From positions 2,580,501-2,644,500 of the forward strand of contig NZ_CP147251.1 of assembly GCF_017426705.2 (NCBI RefSeq): DNA of 64,000 bases, read 5' to 3'. The notes below the pieces were generated by a model. It saw nothing but the letters and a program-made list of their open reading frames with translations, was not told where the DNA came from and searched no databases. The DNA comes from Enterococcus sp. DIV2402. GTDB taxonomy: Bacteria > Bacillota > Bacilli > Lactobacillales > Enterococcaceae. Both the position numbers and the translations under genes were made by a program. Each line of letters opens with the position of its first letter. Within the stretch, counting starts at the first letter, position 1. Positions 43,065 to 51,260 of the stretch are shown here, one piece after another.

Positions 43065-43761
43065 AGACTTTCCTCAATTCCTCTTGCGTTCGTTGATACT
43101 CATTATTATTTTGTTCTACAGGAGCTTGATATTCATTCAAATATTCATCAAACTTATTTCCAAAGAGGGTTTGTGGTCTCAGGTATTTGTTCATTTCATT
43201 GCTACTCAACCACTGTGCACTTTTAATGTCGATTACCTTAACGAAATCATTTAATCGTTGGCCTTCATTCCATCTTGATTTGATTAGATCTTTCCATTTC
43301 TGAGTAATCTTATATTTTTTTCCTGTTTTATTATTCAAATAGTCAATAACCGATTTGTAAGGAATGTATTCTAATTTATCAATATTAGACACATTATTAG
43401 ATGTATTATTAATAACTATACTATTATCTGGCACCTTTTGATTCCTAGGGATAGGTACTTTTTCTTCCCTGGATTGGGTACTTATTGTTACCCACCTCAT
43501 TGCAATTTCTTTGCTACCAGCTTTATACTTATAATTTCTTTGAATATAACCATTATCTTCTAACGATTTCAGCCATTTCTTAATAGTTTTTTTATCAACA
43601 GTGTATAACTTTGCAAAATAATCATTACTTGCCCAACAATACCCTTTTTCATTACACAAAGCTGTAATTTCTCCATAAAGTAGTTTGGCATTAGGTATAA
43701 GTTTTTTATCATATCTTACATTTGCTGGAATTATAGCGTAGTAATTGGGATGTGAATCCAT
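43051..43761 (-). CDS. Phage replication initiation protein (HTH plus conserved C-terminal domain)
   Basis: The 236-residue protein has an N-terminal winged helix (GYCWASNDYFAKLYTVDKKTI) and a C-terminal phage domain YKSVIDYLNNKTGKKYKITQ ... RPQTLFGNKFDEYLN, known from DnaD/Phg_2220_C-type replication proteins. It probably binds the origin and loads the helicase. The genes for this protein and the helicase overlap by 14 nt. Confidence 0.87.
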   Translation of the reverse strand: MDSHPNYYAIIPANVRYDKKLIPNAKLLYGEITALCNEKGYCWASNDYFAKLYTVDKKTIKKWLKSLEDNGYIQRNYKYKAGSKEIAMRWVTISTQSREEKVPIPRNQKVPDNSIVINNTSNNVSNIDKLEYIPYKSVIDYLNNKTGKKYKITQKWKDLIKSRWNEGQRLNDFVKVIDIKSAQWLSSNEMNKYLRPQTLFGNKFDEYLNEYQAPVEQNNNEYQRTQEELRKVYGEQ

Positions 43762-43784
43762 TTATGTCACTCCTTATATTTAAT

Positions 43785-43979
43785 TTATTTGTTTTTTATC
43801 ACTTCTAATTCTTTTAATACTGTTTCAATTGAGTCGATTTGCTTTTTGGGTTTGCGATTCCCATTCATAATATCGGACATATACACTTCTGAAATATTAA
43901 TTTTTTTAGCTAACCATTTCTGACTCTTTTCATATTTCGCTAAAGCAACCCGGACTTTCATAATAAACTCTTGTGACAT
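43785..43979 (-). CDS. Cro-like repressor
   Basis: The 64-residue protein is a single helix-turn-helix domain (KSQKWLAKKINISEVYMSD). It is the first gene of the early operon, opposite to the CI-like gene, so it takes the Cro position. It probably binds the repeated AAAGTATCG sites at 44030-44240. A GGAGG site lies 6 nt before the ATG. Confidence 0.82.
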   Translation of the reverse strand: MSQEFIMKVRVALAKYEKSQKWLAKKINISEVYMSDIMNGNRKPKKQIDSIETVLKELEVIKNK

Positions 43980-44026
43980 ACTTACACCTCCTACGATTTA
44001 TTAGCTAATACAACTATTGCTTTCAT

Positions 44027-44240
44027 TGACAAAAAGTATCGAATACTGTACTATCAATTTATAGCTAAATAAGCATAGAGTTTCTCTATAAAATTAACAT
44101 TTCTACGCTTTTCAGACTCGAATTGGTTCTTTTATTAGATATTTTTCCTATACTATTTAGCATATTGAATTAGCTTACAAGATTATGATATATCGAATAC
44201 GATACTTTGTCAATTAAAAATGTATTTAATTCGATACTTT
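44027..44240. promoter_or_regulatory. Face-to-face lysogeny promoters with three operators
   Basis: Plus strand: TTGACA (44027-44032), 17 nt, TACTAT (44050-44055), reading toward CI. Minus strand: TTGACA (44208-44213), 17 nt, TATCAT (44185-44190), reading toward Cro. The two point at each other, so their transcripts overlap for about 130 nt. Copies of AAAGTATCG(A/T)AT lie at 44033-44044, 44191-44208 (inverted, extended) and 44229-44240 (inverted), over or beside the -35 elements. Confidence 0.7.
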
Positions 44241-44271
44241 GTTAAAAGATTTTATTTCGGGAGGGATAGGA

Positions 44272-44622
44272 ATGTCTGAAATATTGTTTAATCGTATCAA
44301 AGAGACTGCAAAACGAAAAAAAAATATGAATGTAAAAGAAGTCGGCCTTCAATTGAAAATTGGGGAAAATGCGATTTATTCATGGAAAAAAAGTAATCCT
44401 AGTATAGATAAAGTAGAAAAAGTATCAGATTTCCTAAATGTGTCTACGGATTATCTTCTAGGACGCACAGATAATCCTTCTGTTTTATCAGATGAACAAA
44501 AAAGAGAACAGACCGTCGAAGAAGCGTTACAATCAGTGATGAGTTACGACGGTAAAGAAGTCACTGAAAATGATCGAGAGATATTAAAAAGTATTATCGA
44601 AGCGTATTTGGATAAAAAGTAG
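44272..44622 (+). CDS. CI-like phage repressor (HTH XRE)
   Basis: The 116-residue repressor has an XRE helix-turn-helix (NVKEVGLQLKIGENAIYSWK, LNVSTDYLLGRTDNP) and an acidic C-terminal helix, without a LexA-type self-cleaving domain. The start at 44272 has GGGAGG 7 nt upstream. The adjacent ImmA-type protease is the likely means of inactivation. Prophage maintenance is its expected role. Confidence 0.87.
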   Translation: MSEILFNRIKETAKRKKNMNVKEVGLQLKIGENAIYSWKKSNPSIDKVEKVSDFLNVSTDYLLGRTDNPSVLSDEQKREQTVEEALQSVMSYDGKEVTENDREILKSIIEAYLDKK

Positions 44623-45045
44623 GTGTTAGATTTGGATAGTCGAATTACTCGGATTATTAAAGAACTAGATGTAACTATTGTCTATCGTTATGATATAGAT
44701 AAACCAGGCTATTATATTCCTGTTTTAAATACAATCATTTTATATAGTGGATTAAATGAATTAGAAGAAGCCTGTGTATTATTACATGAATTGGGTCATG
44801 CAGCAGAGCATCAAAAAAACTATATTTTATACAATCAAACTGCTGCTCTTCATTCTAAAATGGAAACAGAAGCTGAACATTTCATGGTGAAAAAAGTATT
44901 AGATTTTTACTTAGAGGATCCTACGTTACAACCAGAAAATTTTAACGCCATTAGATTTTTGGAAAATAATGATTTGAGTCTCGAGCATGAATTCTATGTA
45001 AAAGAAGTCTTAGCTTCCTATATAACTCATACCAAATTTGCATAA
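44623..45045 (+). CDS. ImmA/IrrE-family metallopeptidase
   Basis: The 140-residue protein has the zinc motif HELGH in LLHELGHAAEH near residue 49 and a downstream acidic segment METEAEHFMV. Such proteins cut the CI-type repressor during induction. It begins immediately after the CI stop codon with a GTG; a TTG at 44632 is an alternative start. The pair CI-ImmA resembles ICEBs1 and many Gram-positive phages. Confidence 0.87.
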   Translation: MLDLDSRITRIIKELDVTIVYRYDIDKPGYYIPVLNTIILYSGLNELEEACVLLHELGHAAEHQKNYILYNQTAALHSKMETEAEHFMVKKVLDFYLEDPTLQPENFNAIRFLENNDLSLEHEFYVKEVLASYITHTKFA

Positions 45046-45066
45046 AAGACTCTAATGATTTACTCA

Positions 45067-45113
45067 AAACGAGATTAAAAGGACCAGTTTAGTCATTTTA
45101 ATCTCGTTTTTTA
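45067..45113. terminator. Terminator after the immunity genes
   Basis: The 14-base arms AAACGAGATTAAAA and TTTTAATCTCGTTT enclose a 15-nt loop and are followed by TTTT. Confidence 0.85.
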
Positions 45114-45201
45114 AGATATATTGTATCTTTTGTAATTCATCATTAAAACTATTAAACTAGTCATATAAGCATTATTAATTAAATTAACAGGAGGATAAGT
45201 A

Positions 45202-46152
45202 ATGAATGATAAAACAGTTGTCTTAAATGGAGATGTTGTAAACTACGATGGTCGTATTGATTTTTCAACAATTGCGTCTGAAGTAATTATATACGATGAA
45301 ACACCGGAAGATAAAATTGTCGAACGTGTTCAAGATTGTGCTATTGTTGTCACCAAAGAAATGAAAATGAGCAAAGACATTATTCAACGTCTTCCTGACA
45401 GCGTAAAAATGATTTGTGAAGCAGGAACAGGTTACAATAATATTGATTTAGATGCTGTCCGTGAAAAAGAAATTATTTTATGTAATATTCCCGCGTACAG
45501 TAGTGAACGAGTAGCACAAACTGCGGTTATGTTTATTTTAAACTTAGCAAGTTCTATCCAAAAACAAATTCGAATGCTTGCAGCAGGAAACCACGATAAT
45601 TTCCATAAACATTTAATGGTCGATCATGTAGAAGTGAATGGGAAAACTTTAGGTTTAATCGGTTATGGTCATGTTGCAAAAGAAATCATCAAAATCGCTC
45701 AAGCTTTAGGAATGAAAATTTTAGTCTCGACTAGAACTCCTCGAGAAGATCAACATGGGATTCACTTTACAACGAATGAAGAAATTTTTAAACAAAGCGA
45801 TTTTATCTCACTTAATTGTCCTTTAAACGAATCTACGAAACATATGATTAATACAAAAACGTTGGCAATGATGAAATCGACAGCTTATCTAATCAATACG
45901 GCACGTGGTGGGCTTATTGATGAAAAAGCCCTCATTCATGCGTTGCAAAATAAAGTCATCGCTGGTGCAGGATTAGATGTACAAGAAGTTGAACCATTAG
46001 ATGATGCTAGTCCATTATATACAATGGATAATGTAATAATTACTCCCCATATAGGATGGCGAGGATTAGAAACTAGACAACGTTTATTGTCTATCTTACG
46101 CGAAAATATCCATGCTTTTTCTGAAGGCAAACCCATTAATAGAGTAGATTAA
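45202..46152 (+). CDS. D-2-hydroxyacid dehydrogenase (first)
   Basis: This 316-residue NAD-dependent dehydrogenase has a Rossmann motif LGLIGYGHVAKE, the catalytic Arg in NTARGGLID, a Glu in VQEVEP and the His in TPHIGWRG. Family members reduce 2-keto acids such as hydroxypyruvate, glyoxylate or 3-phosphoglycerate-related compounds; the substrate is not evident. It lies right after the prophage terminator and is followed by its own terminator. Confidence 0.88.
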   Translation: MNDKTVVLNGDVVNYDGRIDFSTIASEVIIYDETPEDKIVERVQDCAIVVTKEMKMSKDIIQRLPDSVKMICEAGTGYNNIDLDAVREKEIILCNIPAYSSERVAQTAVMFILNLASSIQKQIRMLAAGNHDNFHKHLMVDHVEVNGKTLGLIGYGHVAKEIIKIAQALGMKILVSTRTPREDQHGIHFTTNEEIFKQSDFISLNCPLNESTKHMINTKTLAMMKSTAYLINTARGGLIDEKALIHALQNKVIAGAGLDVQEVEPLDDASPLYTMDNVIITPHIGWRGLETRQRLLSILRENIHAFSEGKPINRVD

Positions 46153-46180
46153 CTCTTCGCGTTTAAATGATTGTTCAAAA

Positions 46181-46224
46181 AAGCCCGCTAACTTTTGTTG
46201 CATTCAAAGTTAGCAGGCTTTTTA
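46181..46224 (+). terminator. Terminator after the first dehydrogenase gene
   Basis: Arms AAGCCCGCTAACTTT and AAAGTTAGCAGGCTT (one mismatch) enclose a 10-nt loop and run into TTTTT. Confidence 0.88.
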
Positions 46225-46493
46225 TGTTATTTATTATGCTGCTCCAAATAATCTTTTATCGCTTATTACTCATTTGTTTGAAATTTGAATCACTGCCATT
46301 TTTATTATTAAATAATGTATTTTTTGAAAATAAAAAATAAAAGTGCATAAACACTCCTTCTTAAGGTGAAATGGATGCGTTTTTCTTTTATAATAAAACG
46401 TAAGCGGATTCATTCCACCTTTTTATTTCCCTCTCTACCTTATCTACACCTGTTCTCAAATATTGCTTTTGAATAAAGAAAGGAAGAAAAATT
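46225..46493. other. Intergenic region between the two dehydrogenases
   Basis: No gene is seen. A long imperfect hairpin at 46373-46428 pairs AAGGTGAAATGGATGCG with CGGATTCATTCCACCTT (mismatches inside) and ends in TTTTTATTT. It is terminator-like and may be the scar of a small element. AAAGGAAG serves the following gene. Confidence 0.5.
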
Positions 46494-47450
46494 ATGAAAA
46501 TAGTCATATTAGATGCTTATGCAACGAATCCTGGCGATTTCAGTTGGGATAACTTACGTGAATTTGGAGAATTAACCATCTATGATCGCAGTAACTCCGA
46601 TCAATTAATTGAACGTATTGGTGATGCCAAAGCTGTGATTATTAGTAAAGTGCAATTAAGTCGAGCTATTCTTGAAGCATGCCCCAAACTCAAATATATC
46701 GGATTATTATCAACTGGTTATAATGTTGTAGATATCACAGCAGCAAAAGAGTTAGGAATTGTTGTTTCAAACATTCCTACGTATGGGACAGATTCCGTAG
46801 CACAATTTACCATGGGACTATTACTTGAGTTATGCCATCAAATCGGTTATCATTCTGAAACGGTGAAACAAGGTGAATGGCAAAACTGTATTGATTGGTG
46901 TTATTGGAAAACACCCCAATATGAACTACTTAATAAAACCTTAGGAATCATAGGACTCGGAAGAATTGGTCAGCGCTTCGCAGAAATGGCTTCTGCATTC
47001 GGTATGAGACTTATTGCTCATGATGATTTTATCGATCCCAAACTACATCCAACAATTGAAATGGTCACGCTTGAAGAACTCTACCAACAATCGGACGTCA
47101 TTGCATTATTTGTTCCCTTATTACCAACAACTCAAGGAATGATTAATAAACATTCGATTGCGAAAATGAAAGATGGCGTATTGATTCTTAATAGTGCTCG
47201 CGGACCTTTAATTGTTGAAGAAGATCTTACACAAGCGTTGGAAAAAGGCAAAATTGGTGGAGCTGCACTTGACGTTGTTTCGACTGAACCCATTCGTGCA
47301 GATAATCCACTCTTAAAAGCACCAAATATTATCCTTACGCCACATATAGCATGGGCTACTAAAGAAGCTAGAACGAGTCTAATGAACACCGCCTATACTA
47401 ATTTAAAAGCTTTTTCTGAAGGTCAACCAGTAAATAATGTTGCTGAGTAA
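46494..47450 (+). CDS. D-2-hydroxyacid dehydrogenase (second, glycerate-dehydrogenase-like)
   Basis: The 318-residue enzyme has LGIIGLGRIGQRFAE as NAD-binding loop, the catalytic Arg in NSARGPLI, a Glu in VVSTEP and the His in TPHIAWAT. It resembles glycerate/hydroxypyruvate dehydrogenases. It is only distantly similar to the preceding enzyme, so this is not a recent duplication. Likely role: reduction of a 2-keto acid in the cytosol. Confidence 0.88.
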   Translation: MKIVILDAYATNPGDFSWDNLREFGELTIYDRSNSDQLIERIGDAKAVIISKVQLSRAILEACPKLKYIGLLSTGYNVVDITAAKELGIVVSNIPTYGTDSVAQFTMGLLLELCHQIGYHSETVKQGEWQNCIDWCYWKTPQYELLNKTLGIIGLGRIGQRFAEMASAFGMRLIAHDDFIDPKLHPTIEMVTLEELYQQSDVIALFVPLLPTTQGMINKHSIAKMKDGVLILNSARGPLIVEEDLTQALEKGKIGGAALDVVSTEPIRADNPLLKAPNIILTPHIAWATKEARTSLMNTAYTNLKAFSEGQPVNNVAE

Positions 47451-47484
47451 CCCATTGAATGTTCTTTTTGATAATACATTAAAT

Positions 47485-47530
47485 GCAACTTTAAACATTC
47501 TGTGAGAAGAATCTTTAAAGTTGCTTGTTT
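47485..47530 (+). terminator. Terminator after the second dehydrogenase gene
   Basis: Perfect 11-base arms GCAACTTTAAA and TTTAAAGTTGC enclose an 18-nt loop and are followed by TTGTTT. Confidence 0.8.
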
Positions 47531-47615
47531 GATTCGTTAATCCATTTCAATCAGTCCACTATACTGTAACTTTCAAGTAAATTCCCAGTGTTTTTTTCAT
47601 AGATTATCTTTTGAA

Positions 47616-48273
47616 TTATTTTTGATTAGTAGACAGTCTAATGATTCTCTGGTTAAAAAGCCATGACTCATCGATTTTTTTATTTTTTCTATAGTATTTC
47701 CCATGTGTATCAATTGCTACATGCCATTCTCGACATAGATTGTGAGGTACATGATCTGCTAAATGATTAAATTCTTTTCTCATTTCATCATAAGTTTGAA
47801 AACTTCCAAATCTTAATCTTGTAAATAAGCGCATTGCATATTGGTTACAAATAAAAACATTACGTTCAAAATGTATAGTAGCATCACATCTGCCGTCTCT
47901 GGACCAATACCTTTAATCGCTAATAATTCTTTGCGTAGTTTATCGGTAGAAAAATCTGTGAATTTATCTAAATCTGCCTCATTGCTTATAAACCAAGAGA
48001 CTAATTCTTTGATTTAAACACTTTTTTGTCTGTAAAATTCTGCTGGGAAAATTAAGGTTTGAAGCATTTCAATCCCCATATCTTGTAATACTTCAATAGT
48101 CAAAAATTCTTCCAGATTAGATAGTACTTTTTTAGCATTTTTTTCCATAGTCTGCTGTATAAGAATCATTGATAGCAAATCTGCAAGACGAGTTTCATTT
48201 TCCCACTAGTGTTGAAAGTCATATTTAGAAACTAAGTTGTTTAATATGTGAATTTTTCTTTATTTGTGCTCAT
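47616..48273 (-). pseudogene. Broken endonuclease III-like DNA glycosylase (HhH-GPD)
   Basis: Pieces of one protein can be read in changing frames: ETRLADLLSMILIQQT, then KELVSWFISNEADLDKF and LLAIKGIGPETADVMLL (the helix-hairpin-helix), then ERNVFICNQYAMRLFTRL and the C-terminal HVPHNLCREWHVAIDTHGK. Between them are in-frame stops after the ATG at 48273 and before KELVSWF, and a probable one-base loss before ERNVF. The gene can no longer give a full protein. It belongs to the base-excision repair family; the broken copy marks a decaying region. Confidence 0.85.
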
Positions 48274-48388
48274 CTTTATTCCTCTCTCAAATATTTTTTC
48301 TTCACGATAAAACACTACTACTGAAAAAAGCCTCAAAAATAATATAATGGAAATGAAAAAAATGCTGTATTTTCCAACCAGTGAAAAG

Positions 48389-48560
48389 TTATTCGGTAAT
48401 GGTGGCTATGGCAATAGTCGAAGTTACTGCTAAACGAATACCAATAAAAATAACTTTTGTAGCAAATGGTAGCTGTATTTTGAAAAAAACTTGTTTGTCA
48501 GTCATTCCCACACCAATAGCTGATTCGGATAGAGTGACGATTTTAAATGCTTTGTCAAAT
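48389..48560 (-). pseudogene. Fragment of an OpuC-type osmoprotectant ABC permease
   Basis: The minus strand encodes KAFKIVTLSESAIGVGMTD followed by KIQLPFATKVIFIGIRLAVT, which matches the ATPase-contact loop region of OpuCB/OpuCD permeases. The reading stops at 48389 and no start or remaining helices are present. It is a remnant of a glycine betaine/carnitine/choline transporter. Confidence 0.75.
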
Positions 48561-48566
48561 AAATGT

Positions 48567-48624
48567 CTTGGTATAACCTAGACCCTCGTTTTCTTTATCT
48601 TTTTGTCTAATTTATTATACCAAG
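48567..48624. repeat. Short inverted repeat in the decayed region
   Basis: Perfect 10-base arms CTTGGTATAA (48567-48576) and TTATACCAAG (48615-48624) flank 38 nt. It directly borders the permease fragment and could be a rearrangement remnant or a weak hairpin. Confidence 0.5.
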
Positions 48625-48661
48625 TTCACCCACGCCAGAAACACCGAAATAAAGCTGTGTT

Positions 48662-48823
48662 TTAAGAGAAAAAGCAAATTTTTTGTTCTGATCTACTATC
48701 TTCTTTTTTTTTATTCTGATTTTTTTCTTCTTCTCTGGCCTGCTTAAAAATCTCTTCTTTTTGTTTTTTGTAATTGTCCTGACGTTCTGCATAAACTTTT
48801 TCTTTTGTATTTTCTTTACTCAT
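48662..48823 (-). CDS. Small charged protein
   Basis: The 53-residue protein begins MSKENTKEKVYAERQDNYKK and is rich in Lys, Glu and Gln, probably one long helix. GGGAGG lies 9 nt before the ATG, so translation is likely. The end (SRSEQKICFFS) looks unlike the rest and abuts the decayed stretch, so the gene may have lost its original 3' end. It follows livF on the same strand by 26 nt. No function is recognised. Confidence 0.5.
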   Translation of the reverse strand: MSKENTKEKVYAERQDNYKKQKEEIFKQAREEEKNQNKKKEDSRSEQKICFFS

Positions 48824-48849
48824 ATTTCGTCCCTCCCTAATTTGATTAT

Positions 48850-49554
48850 TCAAAGCCCTAGATAAATCTTTTGAATTTGTAAATCTTTCAATAACTCCTG
48901 ACCAGTCCCAGAAATAGCCGTCTCTCCATTGGCAATAACATAAGCATAATCGGAAAATGTCAATGTTTTTTCTGCATTCTGCTCGACAATCAAAATTGAG
49001 ATTCCCTGTCTATTGATGTCTTTAATGAATTCAAATATCTCATTTACTAATTTAGGCATAATTCCCAAACTCGGTTCATCTAAAATTAAAAGTTTAGGAC
49101 TGCTCATGAGAGCTCTTCCGATAGCTACCATTTGCTGTTCACCACCAGAAAGTGTGCCAGCTAACTGATTTCCGCGTTCCTTCAGCTGAGGAAATATATT
49201 AAAGATATTATTTAAAATCTCTTGTTTTTTTACACGATCGGAAATAGTGTATCCACCCAGCATCAAATTTTCTAGCACTGTCATTTTAGGAAATAAATGT
49301 CTTCCTTCAGGAACCATCGCAATTCCCATCTTAACTAAGTCATGTGTCGCAACATTATTTAAACTCTTTCCCTCGTACTCAATAACTCCTTTACTCTTTG
49401 AAACAACGCCCATCAAAGAACGTAAAATCGTTGTTTTTCCGGAACCATTTGATCCTAACAAAGCCACGATTTGTCCTTTACTTACTTGCATAGACACATT
49501 CCTAATGACATCAATACCATCATACCCAGCACTTAAGTTTTCAATTTTTAACAT
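48850..49554 (-). CDS. livF: Branched-chain amino-acid-type ABC transporter ATPase LivF
   Basis: The 234-residue ATPase has Walker A GSNGSGKTT, the LivF-type AMVPEGRHLFPKMTVLENL, signature LSGGEQQMVAIGRAL and Walker B LLILDEPSLGIMP. It is one of the two ATPases of a HAAT-family importer. It overlaps livG by 14 nt. A protein of this family could also handle urea or other amides; the substrate rests on the binding protein, which is not diagnostic. Confidence 0.92.
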   Translation of the reverse strand: MLKIENLSAGYDGIDVIRNVSMQVSKGQIVALLGSNGSGKTTILRSLMGVVSKSKGVIEYEGKSLNNVATHDLVKMGIAMVPEGRHLFPKMTVLENLMLGGYTISDRVKKQEILNNIFNIFPQLKERGNQLAGTLSGGEQQMVAIGRALMSSPKLLILDEPSLGIMPKLVNEIFEFIKDINRQGISILIVEQNAEKTLTFSDYAYVIANGETAISGTGQELLKDLQIQKIYLGL

Positions 49555-50272
49555 GAAAGTCTCCTCCTAGGTACGCACTTATAACTTCTGGATGTGAAGT
49601 CACTTCTTCAGGTGAACCTTCCATAATTTTTTTTCCTGAAGCTATGACAATAACCTTTTCTGATACTTTCATAATTACTTCCATCACATGTTCAATCATC
49701 AAAATTGTGATTCCTGATTCGTTGATTGCATGTATCAGTTGAATCGCTGCCTGACGCTCAGTTCCATTTAGTCCTGCCATCGTCTCATCTAGCAAGAGTA
49801 GCTTTGGTTCTCCTGCTAAAGCTCGAGCAATCTCTAATCTTTTTTTTTGCATAACATTCAAAGTTTCAACAAACTTTTCATTCAAATGACCTAATCCACA
49901 AAATGTTGAAATATTTTCTGCAAGTTCTCTTGCGTCACTGATTTTTTTATTTTTTGCCAGTCCACCAACCAAAATATTGTCCAGAACTGTCATCCCCTCC
50001 ATCGGTTTAGGAATCTGGAATGTACGGCCTATTCCATAGTTGATTGCCTGATGAGCTTTGATTTTTGTAATATCATGTCCTTCAAAAAAAATACGACCTG
50101 AAGTTACCATTTGTGAACGACTAATCGAATTGAATAATGTTGTTTTTCCTGCACCGTTTGGCCCTACGATTCCCACGATCGTTCCTTTTTCTATTTCAAA
50201 GGAGATATCTTCATTCGCAACTAATCCACCGAATTTCTTGGTAAGTTTTTTTACTTTAAGCAAACTAGTCAT
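49541..50272 (-). CDS. livG: Branched-chain amino-acid-type ABC transporter ATPase LivG
   Basis: The 243-residue ATPase has Walker A GPNGAGKTT, GIGRTFQIPKPMEGMTVLDN typical of LivG, a degenerate signature (LNVMQKKRLEIARAL in place of LSxGQ) and Walker B LLLLDETMAGLN. A reading from 50344 is rejected because GGAGAG precedes the ATG at 50272. It overlaps livM by 8 nt. Confidence 0.92.
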   Translation of the reverse strand: MTSLLKVKKLTKKFGGLVANEDISFEIEKGTIVGIVGPNGAGKTTLFNSISRSQMVTSGRIFFEGHDITKIKAHQAINYGIGRTFQIPKPMEGMTVLDNILVGGLAKNKKISDARELAENISTFCGLGHLNEKFVETLNVMQKKRLEIARALAGEPKLLLLDETMAGLNGTERQAAIQLIHAINESGITILMIEHVMEVIMKVSEKVIVIASGKKIMEGSPEEVTSHPEVISAYLGGDFHVKN

Positions 50273-51257
50273 GGCTTTTTCTCTCCTTTTTGTAAAATTT
50301 ATTAAATCGAATAGAAAGCAGTCCTTTGGGTAAAAACAACACAATCAGAATAACCAGAACTCCATATACCACAAAATTCATTCCATTGATATGAACAAAT
50401 AAAGAACGTGAATATTCATTGATGAATGTCATTAAAAACGCTCCTAGCACAGGGCCCCAGACAGTTCCGATTCCACCCATCACACAGACTAAAACAATCA
50501 GCATACTTGTGGACAACGGAAGTAGCATCATTGGATCAATATATTGGATATACTGTGCATAGAGCGCACCACCGATACTAACAACTGCTGCACTCAACAT
50601 GTATGCAATACTTTTATATTTTGTCGTGTTGATCCCTACACTTTGTGCGGATTCAGGATTAGCTTTGATTGCCTGGCAATAAAAACCAAAACGGGTATTT
50701 TCCAGTGCTTTACTTAAAAGAACCATTAAGGCAAAAAAGATAAGACAAACATAATAGAATGGATGTTTAGCAACAAACTGTAGTGTAAAGAAACTAGACA
50801 TGTTTTTTTCTAAAAATGTGACGCCTGTAGCCCCTCCGATTAAACCCCAGTTTAGAAAAATAATTCGAGCAGATTCGACAATTGCCATCGTTGCAATAGC
50901 AAAATAATGTCCACTCAAGCGGAGCAAAGGCATTCCGATTACAAAAGCAACAAGTGCTGAAACTGCTGCACCTATCCACATAGAGATCCAGGGGGTGATC
51001 GAGAACCATTTTAAAAGCAATGCTCCTGTATAAGCCCCTATTGCAAAATACAAAGCGTGTCCATTCGAAACTTGACCAGTATACCCTCCTATAAAATTCC
51101 AGCCAATTCCCATAATAGACCAAATAAGGCACAAGATAAGAACATTTACGGTGAATGGGCGCTGAATAAATATTGGGACAATGACCAGAACTGCTATAAC
51201 ACTGAAAAAAGTCATCAAAAATCGTTTGTCAAACAACTGATTCTTTTTCATACACAT
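50265..51257 (-). CDS. livM: Branched-chain amino-acid-type permease LivM
   Basis: The 330-residue permease has about nine helices with the LivM signature IGGYTGQVSNGHALYFAIGAY (core GGYTGQVSNGHALYF) and GIGTVWGPVLGAFLMT near the C-terminus. Together with LivH it forms the membrane channel. AAGG lies 6 nt before the ATG. It begins 3 nt after livH. Confidence 0.9.
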   Translation of the reverse strand: MCMKKNQLFDKRFLMTFFSVIAVLVIVPIFIQRPFTVNVLILCLIWSIMGIGWNFIGGYTGQVSNGHALYFAIGAYTGALLLKWFSITPWISMWIGAAVSALVAFVIGMPLLRLSGHYFAIATMAIVESARIIFLNWGLIGGATGVTFLEKNMSSFFTLQFVAKHPFYYVCLIFFALMVLLSKALENTRFGFYCQAIKANPESAQSVGINTTKYKSIAYMLSAAVVSIGGALYAQYIQYIDPMMLLPLSTSMLIVLVCVMGGIGTVWGPVLGAFLMTFINEYSRSLFVHINGMNFVVYGVLVILIVLFLPKGLLSIRFNKFYKKERKSHD

Positions 51258-51260
51258 CTA

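Noticed and set aside
38093..45200. Attachment-site repeats flanking the prophage remnant.
   Set aside because: No direct repeat of useful length could be seen at both edges, and there is no integrase gene or tRNA gene nearby.
46373..46428. The long imperfect hairpin as a MITE or insertion sequence.
   Set aside because: It is only about 56 nt, occurs once in the window and shows no target duplication; a terminator-like hairpin is a simpler reading.
48381..48581. A 66-codon plus-strand gene.
   Set aside because: It has no ribosome site, and the opposite strand clearly encodes a piece of an OpuC-type permease.
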